Source: Ptychodera flava
Lineage: Eukaryota > Hemichordata > Enteropneusta > Ptychoderidae
Reading direction: 5' to 3'
DNA: 64,000 nt
Assembly (NCBI RefSeq): GCF_041260155.1
Contig: NC_091930.1
Coordinates: forward strand, 36,391,763 to 36,455,762
Of the stretch, positions 1 to 15,933 are shown piece by piece (the stretch's first letter is position 1; each line of letters begins with the position of its first letter). A program made the position numbers and the translations under genes. Under the pieces are notes generated by a model. The model was not told where the DNA came from. It was given only the letters and a program-made list of their open reading frames with translations, and did no database searches.

Positions 1-737
1 GTCAAGCTATGCACGATGAACGTCATCAGTTTTAGAGTTTTCCCGAACTACATTAGCAGTTTGTTGGTAAACAACGTAAACAACAAAATGGCTGCCGCTC
101 CCCGCCTGCGAAGCGATGTCGCCGACGTAAAAACTTGAAGGGCTTCGAGGAACACGGGTATTTCTGGTTGCAAAATACGGAAATAGGCCTATCACGTTGA
201 GTCTTGAAATGTTTTCCCATGGTATTTTTTTGGTCAAGTTCTAGCAAACTTCGCACGGCGCCGGCACTGTGCACGGTCTCCACCGAACAGGTAGTGAGCG
301 CGTGGTGTGACTGCGATGTCGCGCGCGTGACGACTGTTGACATGGCAACTCTAAAGGTAAACTAACAAAATGGCGTCCCCTCTCTCCGAGCGAGCTCCGT
401 GCCGTACGACGATCGAAATCAGGATAGATTTAAAGCTGAGCAGTTTTGATCGGTTACAGTTGTAATAGCATATTGCACCTTAAAATGTTCCTTCTGTATG
501 ACGATTTTTGTATCCCGGTGTCTTTCTTCTTGGGTTTCACCGGATATGGACGACTTGCAGCGATGTCGCGCGTGATGTTGACATCTTCGTCGTATACTTT
601 ATGAATGAAGCCTGTTCACATAAACATTCTGATATTTATGCGCAAGGTGTAATAAAGTAAAGCCTCAAAATTGAAGGTTTTTCGTTGTATTAGTAAAATT
701 CCCTAAAATTATGGGCATGGGTAATATATGATAAATC
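1..737. other. Gene-free stretch downstream of the esterase
   Basis: No coding region is supported here. A motif built on GCGATGTCGCGCG followed by TGTTGACAT occurs twice (near 315 and 560), which suggests a repeated element. A poly(A)-signal-like AATAAA lies on the plus strand near 650. The terminal exon expected for the esterase on the minus strand was looked for here and not found. Confidence 0.4.
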
Positions 738-829
738 GGTTATTACCCAATATCGCCTGTTCCTTGTGTCGTATCAGCATTTCACTCTTGCTGATATGAC
801 ACAGGAACAGGCGATATTGGGTAATAACC
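738..829. repeat. Short inverted repeat (hairpin)
   Basis: Arms of about 42 bp (738-779 and 789-829) are inverted copies differing by one indel and one substitution, with a 9-base loop. It lies just past the splice donor of the last recognisable esterase exon. It may be a small foldback element; the family is not recognised. Confidence 0.85.
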
Positions 830-859
830 TCTAACTATCACAGTTTCCTTACAACGTAC

Positions 860-5085
<4,226 letters not shown>

Positions 5086-5217
5086 TTTGTTCTGGGCGGA
5101 GTGCGACAATATTGACGGCATTGGTGGGGACGATTGCACAACAACCGCTTCCGTACTTTGCCCCAAATATTGAAGGAAAACACTGACAGCCCACTTGACA
5201 AATTGCTCATCTATCAT

Positions 5218-7227
5218 GGTGCGATATGGCAGACGACAATTTCAGCCCATAGCGAGATATTCAACGAGTTATATCCTTCATAATTCTTTTTAATATCACT
5301 ATCTGAAGAGAAGCGAATATACAAACACCATTATCTATAAAACCCAGGATTATGAGTTTGCTTTGAAATTCTTTTTCACTGGATGCACGGGTCATCACAA
5401 AACACTGCCCTAACGTGAAGTTCAATATCGTTCCCAAACGTTGCTATATTTAACCTTTACATGTAATTAACGTTAACATATGTATCTGAGACAGATAAAT
5501 TTACAACTAATTAGAGAAATGAGTAAAACAAATAATTAACCGCCGTCGTAAGTCACCGGTAAGTCTATTTTCTTTCGTTTTTTCTTTCTGTCTCATGTTA
5601 ATTTTTTGCTGTTTTTTTTTTATTTTCCCGTCAATGACACAACTGTGAATATCGAATATAGATTTATACCACTGGACACTAGAACGTAGAATAATGCATT
5701 GATATCGTAGGAAAATTGTAATCCTTTGTTGAAGTGAGTGAGCAGATTTATGGTGTTTGAGGTCAGTTTTCTGATAACGAGCAAACAAGTCTAGGCAGGT
5801 TAATTTGATGTACGGCTACCATGCATCGGTTACATTGCATGGAGTAATAGAATCGCATTTTGGATATACATTTATCGTCGGATAAACTACTAAAGTTTCC
5901 ATGTCCGGTTGAATTCCCACACAGGGGCGGTGATGAGGGAGACACTTGCTCCAAACCTCAGTGTTTACTGAAGCTGTGTTTATTCCTCATTTGCTATGTA
6001 TGCTAAGAGATCTCTTCGGGATGTAGGCCGTTCTGGGTCCTCACAGCCCAAATCCGATACGAAAGAATCAATCTCTTTCACCAATGGTATCTCAGTCTCA
6101 TTCATTGTTTTTAACAAACCATAGTTAACGTCGTCTTTCCATAGTCGCAGTTTGTTTCCATGCTGCCAAAAACTCACTACCAGATTATAATATTATAACG
6201 AGTCCACAATGCGTGCATGACTGGAGTGACTACCGAGTTCTGACTGGATCTTGGGGTGAGTTTGCTGCAGTGTATTGGGGTTAACTGTACTTGGCAGTGT
6301 TGGCAACTTGCCGCTTCTACTCGGTAAAACAGCCAGTGTGTTGCATCAGAAAGCAGCAGTGAATTGAATTTTGTAAATATTATTATGAGAATTTAAAAGC
6401 AACGGTAATTATAATAATGACAACTTTGGTTGAAAAAATACGAAAATTCGACACATTTTTTCATTTAGATTAGAATATTTGCTTTTCAAATTTTTTTGTG
6501 TGTTATTGTACGATAAGAATGCAAATGGATATTTCATTCACTGCATAAACTTGAAATGAAATGTTTTATATATTGATTCTGTAAGTGATTTTAGTGAAAA
6601 ACAGTGACTTTTCATCATCGTTGTACGTTTGTAGAAAATCAAGCATGGTGACCCCATCTTCTGTCTTTAATATTTGATTATTCTAATATACCAAATTCAA
6701 AAAAACATAATCCTAATGCAAAAGTATAACAATTGCTACAACTTTCTGATCATATTTCCTTATGCAAACAATCTTAATTACAAACATAAAATTTTGGTAT
6801 TTTCCTGTATTTTTTGCTTTTAGTATCTCGAAAGCTTTTAGCCAAATGGTTGGCTGACACTCATTGTTCTCGTTGATTTTATTTTTCTAAAGACGCCCAT
6901 GGTGTCTCGTTACCATGCCATTCCGTCCTCTTACTTGGGTTTAAAAATCCAAAGTCCGTCCAGATCTGTAGATTTCCTCTACATCTGGCGCATAGCGGCA
7001 ATCCTTCTCTCCTTGTGAAGTACAGTTCTGTACTAGTAACTCGAATCGAATGAGAATAATCTACAGCTATTAGCCAATCAGAAACTAGTTTTACACACAG
7101 ACAAACCCCTACGCAGCTACGCCAATAGCATGCAATTTTGTCTAATCATGAAAACCTAATTGGCATATTAATATCCACACCTTATATAATTTCAATATCG
7201 ATCCTCACACGTGAGCACATTCAGCTG
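5218..7227. other. Intergenic region between esterase and reductase copy 1
   Basis: No gene is supported; the short open frames show no recognisable domain. The part from about 7130 to 7210 (CCTAATTGGCATATT and following) resembles sequence at 33370-33430 and 46190-46240, and so belongs to the duplicated flank on the 3' side of the reductase copies. The esterase promoter should lie just above 5085, but no clear core element is visible. Confidence 0.4.
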
Positions 7228-8025
7228 TCACTTGCATATATCGTAATATTCGACATGGCTACCACTTTCGTAGTTATCTTCTTCAAGTACTTTTGCCAGT
7301 ACTTTGCACGATGTCTCCGCCGTTAAGAAAGTCCCTTTATCTCTCATGTCAGTGTACACTTTCTTGCTATGTGGGTCTCCGATGTTTTCCATCCACTCCT
7401 TATACATTTCTGTGTCTACAGGGCCAGGGCCGTAGTTCAAAGCCCGAACATCTGGCTCTTCGAGGGCCACGACTCTGAACAGCATATCTCTAGCGGCTTT
7501 CCCCGTGGCACATGCTGACACATAGGGCTGCGGCTTACATGCAGTAACCCCTGATATGTTGACGACCGTGCGTCTGAGGCCTGACTGCTTTGGGAATATC
7601 TGCATGAACTTTGAGGTCAAGGTGATCACTGAGGTGATGTTGAAACCGAAATACTCCTGCAGCTCATCGGGATTGTCGAAGTCGCGAACTTTTTTCGTGA
7701 CGTCACCAAGTGACCCTGCATTGTGAAACAGCATGGCATGTGAGAACGTTCCAGACGGTGGAATGTCAGAGAACAGGTCGTGAAGAGTTGTCGACAGGGT
7801 GTCCATATTACCCATATCGCCAGTAACAGTACGCACCTCGATTCCACTTTCACGCCGAGCGGCGACCAGACTCTTGGTCTCTTGTAGTCCTGCTTCAGAC
7901 CGGGCCGTCAATACAAAGAGTGAATTGTCTCCAACCTTCTCTGCGAGCTGGAGAGCAATTCCACGGCCTATACCCCGACTGGCCCCGGTAATCAGACAGA
8001 AACACGGTACTCCGAACACAGCCAT
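7228..8025 (-). CDS. Sepiapterin reductase-like protein, copy 1 (catalytic residues replaced)
   Basis: Short-chain dehydrogenase of the sepiapterin reductase type; family members use NADPH to reduce 6-pyruvoyl-tetrahydropterin or sepiapterin in tetrahydrobiopterin synthesis in the cytosol. The single-exon frame gives 265 residues (human enzyme 261). TGASRGIG (13-20) binds NADP, HNAGSLGD is at 101-108, and AARDMLF and LEEPDVRALNYGPGPVDT are family signatures. Against the human enzyme, the catalytic Ser157 position is Gly159, Tyr170 is Cys172, Lys174 is kept (Lys176) and the substrate Asp257 is Glu259, so normal catalysis is doubtful. The start was chosen at MAVFG, shared by copies 2 and 5 (MTVFG in copy 4); an upstream Met at 8050-8052 lies inside the target duplication of the next element. 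A 4.48-kb element separates the gene from its former upstream DNA. Confidence 0.85.
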   Translation of the reverse strand: MAVFGVPCFCLITGASRGIGRGIALQLAEKVGDNSLFVLTARSEAGLQETKSLVAARRESGIEVRTVTGDMGNMDTLSTTLHDLFSDIPPSGTFSHAMLFHNAGSLGDVTKKVRDFDNPDELQEYFGFNITSVITLTSKFMQIFPKQSGLRRTVVNISGVTACKPQPYVSACATGKAARDMLFRVVALEEPDVRALNYGPGPVDTEMYKEWMENIGDPHSKKVYTDMRDKGTFLTAETSCKVLAKVLEEDNYESGSHVEYYDICK

Positions 8026-8043
8026 TGCATTCATGTTGTTGGT

Positions 8044-8053
8044 GTCAAACATT
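8044..8053. repeat. Target site duplication, left copy
   Basis: GTCAAACATT here is repeated exactly at 12534-12543, on the two outer edges of the 4.48-kb element. Confidence 0.9.
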
Positions 8054-9119
8054 GGGGGTGTACAAAACGAAGACCGAAGATCGAAGACCGAAGATCGAAG
8101 ATCGAAGACCGAAGACCCCTGAATTTAGGTTAAAGGGACAATACACTCTAACCGGCAAGGACGGATCGAACGTTATAGTATTTAGTACGCAGTAATTACG
8201 CTGTTTCAGACATAATACAAGCCAAATTACGATCACATCAGAGTCAAACTGAACACTCGGCTGTGCGACCTGATGATATAACAATGGCCACTAACATTTC
8301 AAACACAATACACGAAGTTAAAGTGAATTTAAGCCAATACGGCGAAATATGGCCCTTAAATACCGGAGATATCACAGGTCTTTGATTTGTACTTTTAACT
8401 TTGACAGATACAGCAAGCCGCTAGAATTGGTTTCGGATTGCAATTCTCAAATAGGCGCAACTAATTTAAGTTTTAATGTTTCATATGGCCATTTTTGATA
8501 AAGTAATGGATGAATAACTCCCTCCTTCACTAATTGGATCAATCCCAACTAACAATGGACGATTATTACAAGAGATATGACAGGGTCTTCGTTTTGTACA
8601 TTTGGACCTGAAAAATGCCCAAAATTTCGTTGAAAAAATCCGGTAATTGAATAGGAAGAAATTTTACACTGTAATTACATCTGAAAATGAAACTGCCACC
8701 AAGTGGTTGTAAATAAAAATCCAGAAAAAGTTTCCATGGTAATTTTGTCTCTGAAATACCATGAAATTCTATTCCCCCTTCTCTGATGTCACCTATTAAT
8801 GAGTTTCTACTGACTCTATCTGGGCCATTCTAAATAAATTTGTGAATAACACGTAATTGTTTTGATATCTGAGAACTTGATAAAAATAAGGTTGAAAATG
8901 TACAGAAATTTTGAGATTATCAATTATTTAACTATCTGGGTTTTACCAATTAAGGTAAGCCATCTGGATCGCCAGTGGCAGAGCAAACGAGAAATAGAAG
9001 CGAATGGACCTTTAATGTTTTCTTTATAAGCAGACACACGGTTACAGGAGAAGAAAATACTAACAATATTAATTGGCGTGTCAGGCCATCTTATACCAAA
9101 GAGTGTAGCCTTTCTATGC

Positions 9120-10320
9120 CTCTATTTACCAAGCCACATAGCTTCCGTTTTGTTAGGATTTATAGAGAGACCAGATGCTAAATGAAAACTATTTAAAAGA
9201 GAAAGAAGATTCACAGCAGATGTTTCGTCTGCCAAAAACATTGTCAAATCATCTGCAAATGCAGCACTCTTGATTTCCTTGTCAAAGATAGCAATACCAT
9301 GAACATTGTCATTTTGTTGCAAGGTAACTAAAAGTACTTCCAATCCAATGATAAAAAGAGCTGGAGATAAAGGGTCTCCCTGACGAACACCACGCTGTAA
9401 TTCAAAATATCCTGTTGAAAGGCCACGATTAAGTACACAACTAGTTGGATGTGAATAAAAAGTACTATCCAATTTATGAGAGAAGGGCAAAAGTTAAATA
9501 CTTCAAGAGCTTTATATAAAATGGCCATTCTAGGCTATCAAAAGCCTTTTCGAAATCTACTGCCATTAGAATACCAGGTAAATTTTCCATTTTTGTGTAC
9601 TCCATAATACTATCTATAATTCTTACACAGTCACCAATTTGACGACCCTTTATAAAAGCAGACTGGGTATCATTTATAATACTATGCAAGATCTTGTCCA
9701 ACGTCTAGAGATGCATTTTGCACCAATCTTGTAATCAACATTTAAGAGTGTTATGGGCCTCCAGTTTCTAACAAAGCGCTTATTCTTTCCTTTTTTTTTA
9801 ATGAGAGTGATAACCCCTTGTTTCTGACTATTTGACAATTCACCATTTTCATACGCTTTGTTTAAGGCATTAACAACATGGCGACCTATAAGAGGCCAAA
9901 ATTTAACATAAAATTCGATAGAGAGGCCATCATTACCTGGAGTTTTATTTAGAAGCATACTAGAGAGGGCCTGTAAAGCTTCATCGAAGGTAATGAGGTC
10001 ATCACAAGAAGCACTGTCTAGATCAGTTAATTTGTGAAGAACTGCATGGCTTTGTCCAGTTCAATGTATTGGGTTTCAACATCTTCCATTCTTTTAGACA
10101 GCTTTCGTTGTTCAGTCATAATTGTTGAAACACGATTCAACTTTCTGCTTCAGGTCCTGCAGACATTCTTTCAACAAGGTTTTCAGCGAGTCGCGAGAGA
10201 AACCACTCTCACCTTCTTTCGCGCCTCGTGCTGTTGTACCACCATTTTTAAAGTACCTAAAATATCTTGGTTGTCCGGACCAGCTTCTTGGCTTTTAGCT
10301 CGGGTTGCGTTTGCCATATC
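9120..10320 (-). mobile_element. Tx1/L1-like LINE fragment with reverse transcriptase, internally deleted
   Basis: From 10320 downward the minus strand first reads an ORF1-like start (MANATRAKSQEAGPDNQD, then a heptad-rich stretch such as LKTLLKECLQDLKQKV). It then passes directly into reverse transcriptase: KTPGNDGLSIEFY, NWRPITLLNVDYKI, IKGRQIGD, DFEKAFDS, GVRQGDPLSPALF and the catalytic FADDLTMF (near 9255). ORF1 and RT are much closer than in an intact LINE, so the endonuclease region is deleted, and several frame breaks are present. The piece sits inside the Mutator-like element. Confidence 0.85.
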
Positions 10321-11130
10321 ACTTCAAGGTCTCCTACAAGTGTTCCAGGTTACTTTAAATCAATACTGGTATGGTCTAATGTTCGACCTGGTGGACTATA
10401 ACCGTGAAATTTTGACCAGCTTTTATCGACGGTGTGACCACACTGTTCACTCCAGCGCCATGACCTGCTTGCGTAAATGTCGCCGGACCCTTCGTCGCAA
10501 TAATCGATGATTTAATTGATTGATTTAGTGGTTGAATATCGTGGTTTACCCCAAAATAAGACGACGTGTCAGTATATGAAAAAGTTCATATTTCATGGCC
10601 TGACATTTTGTTCTTGTTTGATCGTATAATGTATTGTTCAAGATTCACTGTAGCAATGACGTATGCTGGTAGTTGGAGATGGCAAATGGCGTAGCAAGAA
10701 CATGACTGTTCGTATTTCAAGATAGTTCTCACATTTATGTAGCGTTTCAAGTCGTCAGTTACCAGTACTTCTTCGGGGAATCTCAGTTACTTATACGGCA
10801 ATGTGACGATGGCTATTAAAATGCATATCACAAAGTTAGGGTCTATCATACTACCCATGCTGTTACTTATTAAGCAACATGTACACATGTACCTTGTGTT
10901 GAAAATGTTTCAACAGTATCATAAACCGATGACCCTCGCTTTAATTTTTCTAAGCAATTGTTTTCCTTCGTAAGATAATACCGATCACAATACTGTAGTT
11001 ATCTTGAAGTTCGAATTGCTACAAATTTGATGTTTTACCATTACAAATGACTATGTAAGGTCAGCGTAAAGTTGACAGTTCATTTTGTTTTAATTAAATA
11101 AACTTTCAAAGTGCATTAAGCTTGTTATAT

Positions 11131-11184
<54 letters not shown>

Positions 11185-11276
11185 TATATCTATCTATCTA
11201 TCTATCTATCTATATCTCTATCTATGTATGTCTATCTGTATGTATGTATGTATGTATGTATGTATGTATGTATGTT
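11131..11276. repeat. Microsatellites (TA)n, (TATC)n, (GTAT)n
   Basis: Three adjacent simple repeats inside the Mutator-like element. Confidence 0.95.
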
Positions 11277-12533
11277 AATTATTATTAAATAATTTATTGA
11301 ACTCTTTATATTCATTTATGCATTTATTATTATAAATGTAGCAAACCTTGCCTCATAACCAATAAAACACAAATAATTCAGTGAATTTGAGAATCGTAAT
11401 CCGAAATCAATGCTAGATAATGCTTTCGTACCTGTCAACGTCAAAAGTACAAAACGAAGACCTGCGATATCTCAGGTATTTAAGGGCCATATTTCGTCGG
11501 TATTGGTATAATCACAGAAAGTAGAGCCCCCTCTACTGTCTGTGGTTTAATTTGTGAAGGATAGTGGGAGGAAGTCAATTCCGTGCCAAAAACAAAATAT
11601 GGTCGTATATTTTTGGAGTAGTTTAAAAATAACCTATAATTTGGGGCGGTTTTTTTGGTCCAAATGTACAAAACGAAGACCCTGTCATATCTCTTAGAAC
11701 AATCGTCAATATTTCGTCGGGATTAATTCAATTAGTGAAGGAGGGAGTTATTCACCAGCAAGTTTATCAAAAATGACCATATGAAACATCGCAACGAAAA
11801 CCAGCGATTTGCCGTATCTGCCGAGTGTCAAAATGAAAAGTACAAAACGAAGACCCTTGATATCTCCGGTATTTCAGAGCCATATTTCGTCGGTATTGGT
11901 TAAATTTGTGAAGAATAGTGGGAGGAAGTCAATTCCGTGCCAAAAACAAAATTTGGACGTATATTTTTGGAGTAGTTTCAGTATAACCTACTAATTTTGG
12001 GCATTTTCAGGTCCAAATGTACAAAACGAAGACCCTGTCATATCTCTTGTAATAATCGTCCATTCTTAGTTGGGATTGATCCAATTAGTGAAGGAGGGAG
12101 TTATTCATCCATTACTTTATCAAAAATGGCCATATTAAAACTTAAAAATAGTTGCGCCTATTTGAGAATTGCAATCCGAAACCAATACTAGCGGCTTGCC
12201 GTATCTGTCAAAGTCAAAAGTACAAATCAAAGACCTGTGATATCTCCGGTAATTAAGGGCTATATTTCGCCGTATTGGCTTAATTTCATTAACTTCGTGT
12301 ATTCTGTTTGAAATCATAGTGGCCATTGTTATATGACTCCGATGTGATAGTAATTTGGCGTGTATTATGTCTGAAACAGCGTAATTACTGCGTACTAAAT
12401 ACTATAACGTTTGACCCGTCCTTGCCGGTTAGAGTGTATTGTCCCTTTAACCTAAATTCAGGGGTCTTCGGTCTTCGGTCTAAAATCTTCGGTCTTTGGT
12501 CTTCGATCTTCGGTCTTCGTTTTGTACACCCCC

Positions 12534-12720
12534 GTCAAACATTAACCATGACCTGATGACTTCCTGTCCCGACGTGACCGGCATCAGACGTCACGTGACA
12601 TCTTGACAAAAGGCCCGTCAAAGATGCTTGACACAATTGTGTCAGCTTTGTAACTTCCATTGCAGAGTTCGATACTTCTCTTACAACAAGATACCCATAG
12701 TGGGCGCCCTTTAAATAACC
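12534..12720 (-). promoter_or_regulatory. Displaced upstream region of reductase copy 1
   Basis: This stretch aligns with the DNA directly upstream of copy 2 (17654-17775), with its continuation at 28829-28900, and with 43769-43970 upstream of copy 3. It begins with the right target duplication, so before the insertion it adjoined copy 1. It holds GTCACGTGAC at 12590-12599, a perfect E-box of the MITF/TFEB (CLEAR) type, overlapping a CRE-like GACGTCA. CCAAT occurs near 12717. Promoter function is inferred from position and conservation. Confidence 0.55.
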
Positions 12721-13319
12721 AATCACTGAAATTAATAATGGCCGCTCAAACCTGTGTTAACTCTCTGCTTTGACAAAAACATGACGGTTGAACTCTAGCT
12801 TTAACGTGAGGCTAAAACAAACAGCAGACCAAAAAAAGTCGTCTGAAAATTTAAGACTATAAACAACTGTCGTTGAGAGAAAATATTGTATTGCTCATTA
12901 AAAGGTTTGAAAGTTGGCCGTCGATTTTCATTTTTAATACGAAAGAGAGTGGTTTGAAGTTTAGCTGAGGAGGGTTTTTAGCATATAGGTTTAAAACGTT
13001 CATTTTCAAGGCACCTTACAAACTAAATGCCTTCTGTGCTGGCAGCGTCTTCTTTGCGGCGACAAGTGACACTTTAAACTAATGCTTACAAACATCATAA
13101 GAGCGGCGTACAAATTGCAGGGATTCAGTAGACTTAACTTTCAAAACCTCTTCAGAAATTTGACCGGCTTGACCTGGCAATCATTCGATCATTTTGTGTG
13201 AACGCCCTGGCTATTGTGTTACGGATACCATTCTCAGTGTCAGGTATGCCTAGCCTGTCTGTCAGTATGTTGGCAAGAACGAATTGCCGAATTGGATTTT
13301 GGTACGAAGATTCGGTTTT
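12721..13319. other. Stretch without recognised features
   Basis: No gene or clear repeat was recognised; probably the duplicated reductase flank grading into the repeat copy that follows. Confidence 0.3.
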
Positions 13320-14111
13320 GGTATTGCAAAAGCTGATTAGTTTTTGGGGTTGAAACTTTATTTGTTCAGAAATCAGATTTTCCCTGCATGGCAGTATCAT
13401 TTGATCTCCCTAATCTTCTTCCTGACTTTAATCAAGAAACGATTTATAGATTTCAAGGTCATGTAGAAGTTCAGTGGCGATAGCACTGATCATAAACAAC
13501 TTTTTATTTAATGAACTTTCCTTTTTAGGGATAGCTCTTGATTTACTCGACTAAAGTCGATGTAATTTGCTACGTATACTGCAGATACTATAAGTTAAGA
13601 TTAGTGAAAGTCGTTTAGCATTTTAGATCACTCAAGAACGAATTTGCATACTCAAAGAACTTTCCTAATTAGGGATAGAAGACTGGATGGTCATGACAAA
13701 AGCTAATGAAATATGCTATGATGATATAATGATGTGACAGTAGAGTGAGAAACATTAAGCATTTTCACGCCAGCTGTTTCTAATTTTCATTTGAATGACC
13801 TTCACCAATTAGTGAATTATGACTGGAAGGACTTGGCCAAAATTGAGGGAACTTACACTAGGTATGTTGATCAGACAATGCCATTATGATGGTGAAAGAC
13901 ATTTAGCATTTTCATGCCAACTAATTTGAAATTTGCATATTTGATGAGCTTTCATAATTTGGCACAGAAAAAATTCGAGAACCCGACCAACGTCTGCTCA
14001 TGTCGATTTTAACCATTTTAATGAAGTAGCGAATATATAGCAATAATGTCAGAGAAAAGTGTCGATTTGGTGACAACTGCAAAAAATATTCATGTACTGA
14101 AACACGGGAGC
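13320..14111 (+). repeat. 147-bp-unit repeat family, partial copy C
   Basis: Diverged units containing AATTTGCATA, GAACTTTCCTAATTAGGGATA and AAAGTC...AGCATTTT match the larger copy at 17783-21427. The right end AAACACGGGAGC (14100-14111) matches the other copy's AAACACGTGAGC. The left part is missing; the left limit is approximate. Confidence 0.65.
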
Positions 14112-15780
14112 ATTGTTGCTTTGGGGTTTGCTTGTTTGGATTGTCACGCATATTATTTGCAATGTCAAGCCGTGGATGTAATGCGTATGAGTGATACTCG
14201 GTCAGTGCTAGCGCTTGGATCGTGTTGTGAACTGCTCGTCGTTCAAAATGAAGTCAACTGTCCAAACATCAAACAGTGTTGTAATTAAAAGCAAGTAAAC
14301 ATGTTCGGGGAAGATGATCAAATCATAACTTTGCAATCGGATTTCCTACTAGGCTTCCAAAACGTTTTTTGTATTGGTGGGGTTCACGTCGAAAATCACA
14401 TGTTTCGCGTTGCCTTGTGTTAATTGTAAGAGTAATGGCACTGGTTAGCATGAGCTGGTGCCGGCACCAATTGTACAAAGTTATGTATACTTTTGCATAT
14501 CCACAAACACGTTGTCATGGAACCACGATATTTTATTAAAATTATTTCGAAACAGGGCGGTTGCAACGTTACCGTTCGCTCCAAACATCGAAAAATTAGT
14601 TTTAAATGAACATATGGTTGGTAATTAAATTTAGAGGCCACAATACTGGGATAAAAAGGTAAATTTAGGTAAAATTTCGTGTCAAAAGTTGTTATTTTTG
14701 ATGCTGTTTCCACATTTTCGGCCGAGTGTCGATTGTGACCCCTCATTGTAAAGCTTACATACTGTCACCTCCAACTGTGTGACTTTTCATAATGGAACAT
14801 TCCACATCAGCCTTGGGAGAAACGTTGGCAGTTTGTGTTTGGCCCGGCTCATTAGAATGGCGGCCATGCTTATCAGTGGAGCAGTGTGTGGATTTGAGAT
14901 CAGTTTTCAAACGTTGTGAAGTCATTACTCAATCTTTGCAAAATGTGTTGGACTAAACTTTTCACAGGTTATAGTATATTTACTATAGAAAGCCATGGGC
15001 TATTTATTTCTTTATTATTTTGTTTGATCATACTCAAAATGCGGACAAATAAAAATGATGCAACTGTAATCCAGGGTGTTCTGAACACATTTGTCACGTC
15101 TCTGAACAGGCTATTAGTCTCATTCTGAATGTCGGTGTTTAAAAAGGAGGAAACGCTTACATAATTGCCATTGGTCTTTTTATATGGCTGTGCTCACAGA
15201 GAGGAGATCCAGTTAATGAAAGACCGACAGACTGAGTTCTATTGTGGGGTCCGAGTGTATACGGAGAGCCTAGGAGTTGTTCGTGTCAATACCAGATTAT
15301 AATCGACTCGATTACCGCCACCAGTGGTTGGAATACAAAATCCCCAGGGAGGATCGTCTGGAAAAACTCGGCTTTCGGCTTTCCTATCGGATAAACTGTC
15401 ATCGTCATGGCAACAGGACGGACTTTAGACTGCCACCCTGGGCATCAGCCGCTGTACGACAATATGAACGTCAGCTAAGTGAATGGACCCTACGACAAAA
15501 CCATTGCATAATCACCTTGAACTTTAGTATAGTGGATGTGCGCCTGTAAATTTGTTTCCAGTAACACTACTATCAGTCTAATCATTGTAAAACAGTGTTT
15601 TATTTTGTGGTTTATTATTTATCATTATTAGTAGAATGATTAGTTGTAGTGAAATAAACCTGATTATAAACTGCAACGCAAATTGTACGATAATCATTCT
15701 TACCTTTGTTGTTTGGATAATATGTACTAGGGTCCGTATTTAGTCGGCTGGCTAATTTAAAAGACAGTCGAATTATCCGG
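14112..15780. other. Gene-free stretch
   Basis: Several short open frames (for example 14916-15128 and 15277-15549 on plus) have no recognisable domain, splice pattern or codon signal. Nothing else was identified. Confidence 0.35.

Positions 15781-15933
<153 letters not shown>

Larger units (their letters stand above)
8054..12533. mobile_element. Mutator-like DNA element with long terminal inverted repeats
   Basis: The ends are inverted copies beginning GGGGGTGTACAAAACGAAGA: left about 8054-8625, right about 11990-12533, with an extra ~36 bp in the left arm. A perfect 10-bp duplication, GTCAAACATT, flanks both ends. Long arms, terminal G run and a 9-10-bp duplication point to a Mutator-like or foldback-like element. 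No transposase was found; the interior holds a LINE fragment (9120-10320) and microsatellites. The tip motif TACAAAACGAAGACC recurs inside (near 8590 inverted, and 11449, 11668, 11841, 12019), as expected for repeated subterminal sites. It is non-autonomous. Confidence 0.85.

Noticed and set aside
7799-8122. Plus-strand frames opposite each reductase copy (also 17303-17560, 36065-36436, 47477-47887, 62559-62939)
   Set aside because: They are antisense shadows of conserved reductase code and share similarity only because the genes do.
12541-12570. CTGATGA in the reductase upstream blocks as a ribozyme core
   Set aside because: No stem II or GAAA follows; the motif is simply part of the duplicated flank.
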